This document shows, piece by piece, positions 6,967 to 11,246 of a DNA stretch of 11,246 nt; the stretch's first letter is position 1; every line of letters begins with the position of its first letter. The stretch is from Bordetella parapertussis (GTDB lineage: Bacteria; Pseudomonadota; Gammaproteobacteria; Burkholderiales; SG8-41). The DNA is taken from NCBI GenBank assembly GCA_945863085.1, contig CAMBCD010000063.1:1-11246 (forward strand), written 5' to 3'. The notes under the pieces were generated by a model. It saw nothing but the letters and a program-made list of their open reading frames with translations, was not told the origin of the DNA and did no database searches. A program made the position numbers and the translations under genes.

Positions 6967-7219
6967 ATGGGCATCATTTTCGACCGCATCCATGCACTCG
7001 GCCTGCAGTTGCCGCCGGTGCATCCCCACGCCAACATGAATCGCATGGCCTGTGTGCGATCAGGGAATGTGCTGTACCTGTCCGGCCACAGTTCCGTCCG
7101 GCATCCCTGTTATTCTGGAAGTGCTTCCTGCCGTTCTGGCCGCCGCCGCGGCAGCGAATCTGCATTTTGTCACCTTGCGTCAGGCTGGCGGTGATTTCAA
7201 ATCGCAGGAGACGGCATGA
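6967..7219 (+). pseudogene. RidA/YjgF-family gene, internally deleted and frameshifted
   Basis: The first ~41 codons from the ATG at 6967 read like the N-terminus of a RidA (YjgF/Rid) protein of about 150 aa: FDRIHALGLQLPPVHP, then MACVRSGNVLYLSGH. A purine-rich GGAAAGGAAG precedes the ATG. After about 7085 this frame loses family resemblance. The next frame, entered anywhere in 7081-7094, then reads ATVPSGIPVILEVLPAV, which resembles the last strand of RidA proteins. It runs through an alanine-rich tail to a TGA at 7217-7219. The middle 70-80 residues, which hold most of the family's active-site pocket, are absent, so the gene is judged non-functional. RidA proteins hydrolyse reactive enamine/imine intermediates from PLP enzymes. 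The stop overlaps the start of the next gene as ATGA, suggesting an ancestral operon. The N-terminal match is firm; the origin of the C-terminal piece is less sure. Confidence 0.6.
7206..7210 (+). promoter_or_regulatory. Ribosome-binding site of the deacetylase-family gene
   Basis: AGGAG lies five bases before the ATG at 7216. It fixes the start of the downstream gene and sits within the 3' end of the RidA-like remnant. Confidence 0.8.
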
Positions 7220-8172
7220 AATCAGAAGTGCTGTTGTATGTGGACGAAGCATTGGGCAGTTACGGATTTCCCGATGGCCATCCCTGGGGTCCGGACCGCC
7301 AGAATGCGTTCTGGGCGGAAGCGCACAAACAGAAACTCGACAAATCCGCAGCGGTTTGTGCTTCGCGCGCGGCGAGCGCCGCGGAGATCGGACGTTTCCA
7401 TGGAGAGGACCATGTGCTGCGCGTGCAACAACTGTCGGATCGCGGTTACGGATCGATTGACGCCGGTGACACGCCGGCCTTCCCCGGCGTTTATGAGGCA
7501 TCAAGCCATGTCGTCGGTGCCGCCCTCGACGGCCTGGAGCGCATCATGGCGGGGGATGCGCTGCGTACATTCCAGCCCATCGGCGGCCTGCACCATGCGG
7601 CGCGTGACCATGCGGCCGGCTTTTGCGTGTTCAACGACTGCGGCGTGGTCATCGATACGCTGCGCAAGCAGTACGGCATCCGGCGCGTGGCCTATGTCGA
7701 CATCGACGTGCACCACGGTGATGGCCTGTATTACCCCTATGACTCCGATCCCGACCTGATCTACGCCGACATCCACGAGGACGGGCGGTTTCTGTACCCG
7801 GGCACCGGCGCCGACAGCGAACGCGGCAAGGGCGGCGGCGCGGGATTAAAACTCAACATTCCCATGCAGCCGGGTTCCACGGATGCGCAATTCATGAAGG
7901 CCTGGGAGCGCGTCGAAGCCCACCTGCGCCAGCACAAACCCGAATTCATCGTGTTCCAGGCGGGCGCGGACAGCATCGCCGGTGATCCTCTGGCCCACCT
8001 TCAATATACGCCGCAGGCGCATGCCCATGCGGCGCAACGCCTGTGTGTGCTGGCGAATGAACTGTGCGGCGGCCGCATCATGGGTTTCGGCGGCGGCGGT
8101 TACAACCGCAACAACCTCGCGCTGGGCTGGTGCGGCGTGCTGAACGCATTCATCCGCGGCTCGGAGAAATAA
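7216..8172 (+). CDS. Histone-deacetylase-family amidohydrolase
   Basis: A 318-residue zinc hydrolase of the HDAC/AcuC/acetylpolyamine amidohydrolase superfamily, near full length for bacterial members. Visible motifs: GGLHHA (123-128, the paired active-site histidines His126 and His127), AAGFCVFND (133-141), the metal site DIDVHHGDG (162-170, Asp164 and His166), the third metal ligand in GADSIAGDP (Asp252) and the catalytic tyrosine in GGGGY (Tyr296). The family removes acetyl or similar acyl groups from amines such as acetylated lysine, polyamines or other small amides. The bacterial substrate cannot be read from sequence. A good AGGAG precedes the start. Its ATG overlaps the stop of the RidA-like remnant, so it may once have been co-expressed with a RidA protein in amine metabolism. 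It converges with trkH, only 33 bases away. All key residues are present, so it should be active. Confidence 0.92.
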   Translation: MKSEVLLYVDEALGSYGFPDGHPWGPDRQNAFWAEAHKQKLDKSAAVCASRAASAAEIGRFHGEDHVLRVQQLSDRGYGSIDAGDTPAFPGVYEASSHVVGAALDGLERIMAGDALRTFQPIGGLHHAARDHAAGFCVFNDCGVVIDTLRKQYGIRRVAYVDIDVHHGDGLYYPYDSDPDLIYADIHEDGRFLYPGTGADSERGKGGGAGLKLNIPMQPGSTDAQFMKAWERVEAHLRQHKPEFIVFQAGADSIAGDPLAHLQYTPQAHAHAAQRLCVLANELCGGRIMGFGGGGYNRNNLALGWCGVLNAFIRGSEK

Positions 8173-8205
8173 GCCGCAGGGCGGTTGCGCGAAGCTGCCG
8201 CTGAA

Positions 8206-9723
8206 TTATTTGCGCCAGAACGCCGGCGTGAAAATCACCATCACCGTGAAAATCTCGAGCCGGCCGAGCAGCATGGCCAGCGACAGGATCCAGATCTGGA
8301 TGTCGGTCAGCGATTCGTAGGTGGTCGCGGGGCCGACTTGGTTCAGGCCGGGGCCGGTGCTGGTGATGCAGGCGATCACCGCGGAAAAGGCGGTGATGAA
8401 GTCGAGTCCGGAGAACAGCAGCATCATGGTCATCATGATGATGCTCGCGCCGTACAGCGACATGAAGGCCAGCACCGAAAACACCACTTTGTTGGGGATC
8501 ACCTGGCCGCCGAGCCGGATCGGGATCACGGCACTCGGGTGCAGCAGCCTGGCCAGTTCCCGCCAGCCCTGCAACAGCAGCAGCAGGGTACGGATCATCT
8601 TGATGCCGCCGCCGGTGGAGCCGGCGCTGGAGGCGGTGGCGCAGAGCAGCAGCATCAGCATCGGCGCGAACATCGGCCACAGGTTGAAATCGGTGCTGGC
8701 GAATCCGGTGGTGGTGGCGATCGACACCACGTTGAACGCGGCATAACGCAGTGCCGTGGCGAGCCCGGGATAGAAGCCGCTGACCCACAGGAATACCGCG
8801 ATGATCAGCACGCTGGAGATGATGGCCGCGAGGAACCAGCGCGCTTCCCAGTCGTGCCGGTAAGGCTGGAACGACTGCTTGCTGAGGGCAAGGAAGTGGG
8901 TCGCGAAATTCATGCCGGCGATCAGCATGAAAGTAATGGTGATGCCTTCGAGCAGCGGTGAATTAAAAAAACCGTAACTGGCGTCGTGGGTGGAGAAGCC
9001 GCCGAGGCTCATCGTGGTGAAGCTGTGCACTACTGCATCCAGCCAGGACATGCCGCCCAGCCGCAGTGCGAGCATGCAGGCGAGCGTGAGGCCGGCGTAG
9101 AGCAGCCACAACCGTTTGGCAGTGGACGCGATGCGCGGCGAGAGCTGCGACTCCTTCATCGGTCCCGGGGTTTCCGCCTTGTAGAGCTGGCGGCCGCCGA
9201 AACCGAGCAGGGGAAGAATGGCGACGAACAGCACGATGATGCCCATGCCGCCGATCCATTGCAGCAGACCGCGCCAGATGTGGATGGATGGCGCCATGCC
9301 GTCAAGGCCGGAGAGTATGGTCGCACCGGTGGTCGTCAGTCCGGCCATGGTTTCGAAATAGGCGTCGGTGAACGACAGTCCCGGGAGGTAAAACAGCAGC
9401 GGGATGGCGGCGAAGGCCGGCAGGATGGTCCATACCGCGGTCACCAGCAGGTAACCGTCGCGGATCTTGAGGTCACGCGGGCCGGAGCGGCCCAGCATCC
9501 ACAGCAGTGCGGCTGCGGAGAGGGTGATCAGCAGCGCCTGATCATAGGCCCACAACGCATCATCGTTCAGCCACAGCGAAACGGCCAGCGGTACCAGCAT
9601 CGTGGCGCTGAACATCAGCAGCACGATGGCCAGTCCGTAGAACACCGGCGACAGGTTATGCAGTGTGGCAGGGCGGGGGAGGGCGGAATTCAAGTCGGCG
9701 GCACCGGGGCAGGCAGTGGGCAT
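8206..9723 (-). CDS. trkH: TrkH-type potassium uptake channel subunit
   Basis: A 505-residue polytopic inner-membrane protein of the TrkH/KtrB superfamily with four M1-P-M2 repeats. The four selectivity-filter loops are visible: LTTTGAT (129-135), MSLGGFSTHD (238-247), ATTTGFAST (336-344) and TSTGPGLN (454-461). Each keeps its central glycine. The NPLL-like and GSTGGGIKM (368-376) regions are as in TrkH. It takes up potassium together with the cytoplasmic NAD/nucleotide-binding subunit TrkA, which is not in this window; trkA is often unlinked. The start at 9723 is chosen because GGGAG lies just upstream at 9728-9732. The frame is open 17 codons further to 9774, but that extension has no ribosome-binding site. 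It would also add a low-complexity tail to a protein that is already longer than E. coli TrkH (483 aa). It is divergent from the oxidoreductase gene. Confidence 0.92.
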   Translation of the reverse strand: MPTACPGAADLNSALPRPATLHNLSPVFYGLAIVLLMFSATMLVPLAVSLWLNDDALWAYDQALLITLSAAALLWMLGRSGPRDLKIRDGYLLVTAVWTILPAFAAIPLLFYLPGLSFTDAYFETMAGLTTTGATILSGLDGMAPSIHIWRGLLQWIGGMGIIVLFVAILPLLGFGGRQLYKAETPGPMKESQLSPRIASTAKRLWLLYAGLTLACMLALRLGGMSWLDAVVHSFTTMSLGGFSTHDASYGFFNSPLLEGITITFMLIAGMNFATHFLALSKQSFQPYRHDWEARWFLAAIISSVLIIAVFLWVSGFYPGLATALRYAAFNVVSIATTTGFASTDFNLWPMFAPMLMLLLCATASSAGSTGGGIKMIRTLLLLLQGWRELARLLHPSAVIPIRLGGQVIPNKVVFSVLAFMSLYGASIIMMTMMLLFSGLDFITAFSAVIACITSTGPGLNQVGPATTYESLTDIQIWILSLAMLLGRLEIFTVMVIFTPAFWRK

Positions 9724-9727
9724 TCTA

Positions 9728-9732
9728 CTCCC
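9728..9732 (-). promoter_or_regulatory. Ribosome-binding site deciding the trkH start
   Basis: GGGAG on the minus strand lies four bases before the ATG at 9723. It supports this start over the upstream ATG at 9774. Confidence 0.6.
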
Positions 9733-9810
9733 GCCTGCAGGGAAGCGGGCGCCGGCCCCGGCAGTGAAATACAATCGATATTTTCAGCGCAACGCGCAGG
9801 CGGATCATTC

Positions 9811-10827
9811 ATGGCGCCAGTCAAACTCAGGGTCCTCGACCAGTCTCCCGTGATCAGCGGCCACACGCCGCAGCAGGCGATACAGCAGACCTTGCGCCTC
9901 GCGCAGTCGGCGGAAGCGATGGGTTATCACCGTTACTGGTGCGCCGAACATCATTCGATCATGGCGCTGGCCGATCCCTGCCCGGAAATCCTGGTGACGC
10001 GGCTGGCGGCGGCGACGACGACTATCCGCGTCGGCACCGGCGGCGTGTTGCTGCCTTACTACAGCCCGCTGAAAATCGCCGAACAGTTCCGCATGCTCGA
10101 GGCGCTGTTTCCCGGGCGCATCGACCTCGGCATCGGCCGCGCACCCGGCGGCGACCAGGCCACGGCGATGGCGATGGGCCAGGGGCGTTATCCGTCGGCG
10201 GATGACTTTCCGGAGCAGGTGCAGTACCTGGCGGCGTACCTCGACGATGATTTGCCCGATGGCCACCCGTTTCGCCAGGTGCGGGCGCAGCCCGCGGGCG
10301 ACAGCAGTCCGCAGATCTGGCTGCTCGGTTCTTCGGATTACAGCGGCGCTCTGGCGGCGCAGCTCGGCTTGCGCTTTGCCTTCGCGCATTTCATCAGTGC
10401 GCGCGGCGGTGATCTGGTGATGCGCGATTACAAAAAACGTTACCAGCCGTCGCCGCGCGAGGCGCAGCCGCAGGCGCTGGTGTGCGTGTTCGTGATCTGT
10501 GCCGACACGCAGGCGCAGGCGGAGCGGCTGGCGCAAAGCGTCGACCTGCGCCGGCTGAACATGGATTACGGCGTCAATGCGCCGGTGCCGACGCTGGAAG
10601 AAGCGGAGTCTTATCCCTACACCGATGCCGACCGTCAACGCATCACCCAGCATCACCGGCGGCGCGTGGTGCTCGGCACGCCGGATGTCGTCAAACAGCG
10701 ATTACTGGAAATCCAGGCGGAGTTCGAGGCCGACGAGCTGATGGTGATCACCATCACCGGTGATTACGACTCGCGCTTGCGTTCGTATGAGCTGCTGGCG
10801 GGCGAATTCGGGCTTTGTCATCCGTAA
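9811..10827 (+). CDS. LLM-class (luciferase-like) flavin-dependent oxidoreductase
   Basis: A 338-residue TIM-barrel protein of the bacterial luciferase-like group that includes E. coli YhbW (group 1 of the LLM oxidoreductases). Recognised stretches: the start LRVLDQSPV, then AEAMGYHRYWCAEHHS (35-49), VGTGGVLLPYYSPLKIAEQF (74-93), FPGRIDLGIGRAPGGD (100-115), WLLGSS, and the end region LGTPDVVKQRL with ELMVITIT. These enzymes use reduced flavin, usually FMNH2, for monooxygenation or reductive steps on varied substrates. The substrate here is unknown; YhbW itself has no settled role. The ATG at 9811 is chosen because protein similarity begins there; the frame is open far upstream, but that part runs opposite to trkH and looks like an antisense shadow. 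AGGCGG lies eight bases before the ATG, and a TACAAT hexamer in the 87-base divergent gap may be its -10 box, without a clear -35. Confidence 0.92.
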   Translation: MAPVKLRVLDQSPVISGHTPQQAIQQTLRLAQSAEAMGYHRYWCAEHHSIMALADPCPEILVTRLAAATTTIRVGTGGVLLPYYSPLKIAEQFRMLEALFPGRIDLGIGRAPGGDQATAMAMGQGRYPSADDFPEQVQYLAAYLDDDLPDGHPFRQVRAQPAGDSSPQIWLLGSSDYSGALAAQLGLRFAFAHFISARGGDLVMRDYKKRYQPSPREAQPQALVCVFVICADTQAQAERLAQSVDLRRLNMDYGVNAPVPTLEEAESYPYTDADRQRITQHHRRRVVLGTPDVVKQRLLEIQAEFEADELMVITITGDYDSRLRSYELLAGEFGLCHP

Positions 10828-10846
10828 TTCACCAGGGGACGTTAAT

Positions 10847-10894
10847 ATGAGTATCGACGCCCCGTTTCCCCGTTGGGGCGGCGATTATATATAA
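10847..10894 (+). CDS. Possible 15-codon leader peptide upstream of psiF
   Basis: ATG at 10847 opens a frame reading MSIDAPFPRWGGDYI and ends at TAA 10892-10894. AGGGGA lies about eight bases before the ATG. The frame contains a hairpin (10858-10880) in its own coding part and stops 36 bases before the psiF start. I do not recognise the peptide; it may be a leader, the scar of a lost gene, or chance. Confidence 0.25.
   Translation: MSIDAPFPRWGGDYI
10858..10880. other. Hairpin in the gap before psiF
   Basis: CGCCCC (10858-10863) pairs with GGGGCG (10875-10880) around an 11-base loop. AT-rich sequence follows (TTATATATAACC, then TTTTGTTTTTATTG). It could act as a weak terminator for the oxidoreductase gene or sit next to the psiF promoter; the run of T is interrupted, so a strong terminator is unlikely. 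Confidence 0.4.
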
Positions 10895-10930
10895 CCTTTT
10901 GTTTTTATTGAATAAATTGAGGAGAATCAA

Positions 10931-11161
10931 ATGAAACAACTGATTGCCGCGATGATTTGCGCGCTGTTTGCGCTGACTTCTGCCCATGCCGCCGACAAGG
11001 CGGAAGCCAAAAAGGCCGCACCGGCCGCCGAAAAAGCCAAAAAAGAACCCAGCGAAGCGCAGAAAAAACAGCAGGAGCGCATGAAGGATTGCAACGCCAA
11101 GGCTGAAGGCAAGTCGGGCGACGACCGCAAGAAATTCATGAGCAGCTGTCTGAAAGGCTGA
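10931..11161 (+). CDS. psiF: PsiF-repeat secreted protein
   Basis: A 76-residue small protein with a clear signal peptide (MKQLIAAMICALFALTSAHA, likely cleaved after AHA) and a lysine/alanine-rich linker (22-48). One PsiF repeat follows at the C-terminus: MKDCNAKAEGKSGDDRKKFM then SSCLKG, with Cys54 and Cys73 available for a disulfide. E. coli psiF is induced by phosphate starvation and carries two such repeats; this one has a single repeat, which is common in other proteobacteria. Its molecular role is unknown. It would be periplasmic. The start is fixed by GAGGAG seven bases upstream and by the signal peptide. The gene ends before two tandem hairpins and is probably transcribed alone or from the AT-rich sequence just upstream. 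Confidence 0.88.
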   Translation: MKQLIAAMICALFALTSAHAADKAEAKKAAPAAEKAKKEPSEAQKKQQERMKDCNAKAEGKSGDDRKKFMSSCLKG

Positions 11162-11162
11162 T

Positions 11163-11205
11163 TTTTCAGGGCAGTGGCCGTCGCATCGCGGCGGTTGCCT
11201 GAAAA
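11163..11205. other. Imperfect hairpin just after psiF
   Basis: Starting two bases after the psiF stop, TTTTCAGG (11163-11170) pairs with CCTGAAAA (11198-11205). The inner arms (11172-11180 with 11189-11197) continue the stem with two G-T pairs and one mismatch. It is symmetric in A/T at the base, so it may protect the 3' end or act as a terminator in either direction. Confidence 0.5.
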
Positions 11206-11208
11206 GGC

Positions 11209-11246
11209 AAAAAGGGCATACTGGAAACGGTATGTCCTTTTTCTTT
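11209..11246 (+). terminator. Rho-independent terminator of psiF
   Basis: AAAAAGGGCATAC (11209-11221) pairs with GTATGTCCTTTTT (11230-11242) with one G-T pair and an 8-base loop. It is followed by CTTT at the window end. The A-run before and T-run after the core stem make it usable on both strands. Confidence 0.8.

Noticed and set aside
6322..7194. Plus-strand frame spanning the lipoprotein gene and the RidA-like start
   Set aside because: Only its last part from 6967 resembles a protein family. The front part is antisense to a lipoprotein with a good lipobox and crosses the promoter.
8185..8961. Plus-strand frame opposite trkH, rich in Gly, Glu, Gln and His
   Set aside because: Low-complexity shadow of the hydrophobic trkH codons on the other strand; no ribosome-binding site.
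9724..9774. Upstream trkH start at 9774
   Set aside because: No Shine-Dalgarno, while GGGAG precedes the ATG at 9723; the extra 17 residues do not look like part of TrkH.
8986..9810. N-terminal extension of the LLM oxidoreductase across trkH
   Set aside because: Family similarity begins at the ATG at 9811; the extension is low-complexity and antisense to trkH.
9805..10656. Minus-strand 283-codon frame opposite the LLM oxidoreductase
   Set aside because: Arg/His/Ala-rich shadow with no family features, typical of high-GC coding DNA.
1..11246. CRISPR array, insertion sequence, tRNA or attachment site
   Set aside because: No regularly spaced repeats, transposase motifs, terminal inverted repeats or cloverleaf sequence were seen on reading both strands by eye.

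Overview
The window reads as chromosomal DNA of a Gram-negative proteobacterium, most likely a betaproteobacterium. This is inferred from protein style, moderate-to-high GC, and the mix of a Trk potassium channel, a PsiF protein and an aryl-polyene (APE)-type export cluster. No rRNA, tRNA, CRISPR array or insertion sequence was recognised.

Left part (about 1-6761, all minus strand). One compact operon reads leftward from a good sigma70-like promoter at 6733-6761. In transcription order it encodes a small lipoprotein (6639-6256), an acyl carrier protein (6205-5924), a small integral membrane protein of the COG4648 type (5899-5441), an AMP-dependent acyl/aryl ligase (5453-4089), an ApeI/FabZ-like hot-dog dehydratase (4092-3784), an HtrB/LpxL-like lysophospholipid acyltransferase (3787-2882), a LolA-like periplasmic lipoprotein carrier (2904-2305) and an MMPL/RND exporter (2289 to beyond base 1). 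Five of the genes overlap their neighbour, twice by ATGA. The set matches the middle and export portion of APE/xanthomonadin-type clusters. The ligase would load an aromatic starter onto the ACP, the dehydratase would act in polyene chain elongation, the acyltransferase would attach the product to a lipid anchor, and the LolA-like and MMPL proteins would carry it to the outer membrane. Ketosynthases, ketoreductase and any starter-forming enzyme are not in the window and would have to lie past the left edge or elsewhere.

Middle (about 6640-7219). A 327-base intergenic stretch holds the operon promoter and a run of ten G. Next to it is a broken RidA/YjgF-family gene on the plus strand. Its first ~40 codons and a plausible C-terminal piece survive in different frames, so the middle appears deleted.

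Right part (7216-11246). These look like ordinary chromosomal genes: a histone-deacetylase-family amidohydrolase (+), a TrkH potassium uptake subunit (-), an LLM-class flavin-dependent oxidoreductase (+, divergent from trkH) and a secreted PsiF-repeat protein (+) followed by hairpins, the last a clear rho-independent terminator. A 15-codon open frame with a Shine-Dalgarno-like sequence lies just upstream of psiF.

I see no convincing wholly new system. The most interesting points are the composition of the APE-like operon (a lipoprotein leader gene, a free-standing acyltransferase with no glycosyltransferase domain), an Asp-to-Asn change in the second half of the MMPL exporter, and the RidA remnant at the boundary between the cluster and the flanking genes.
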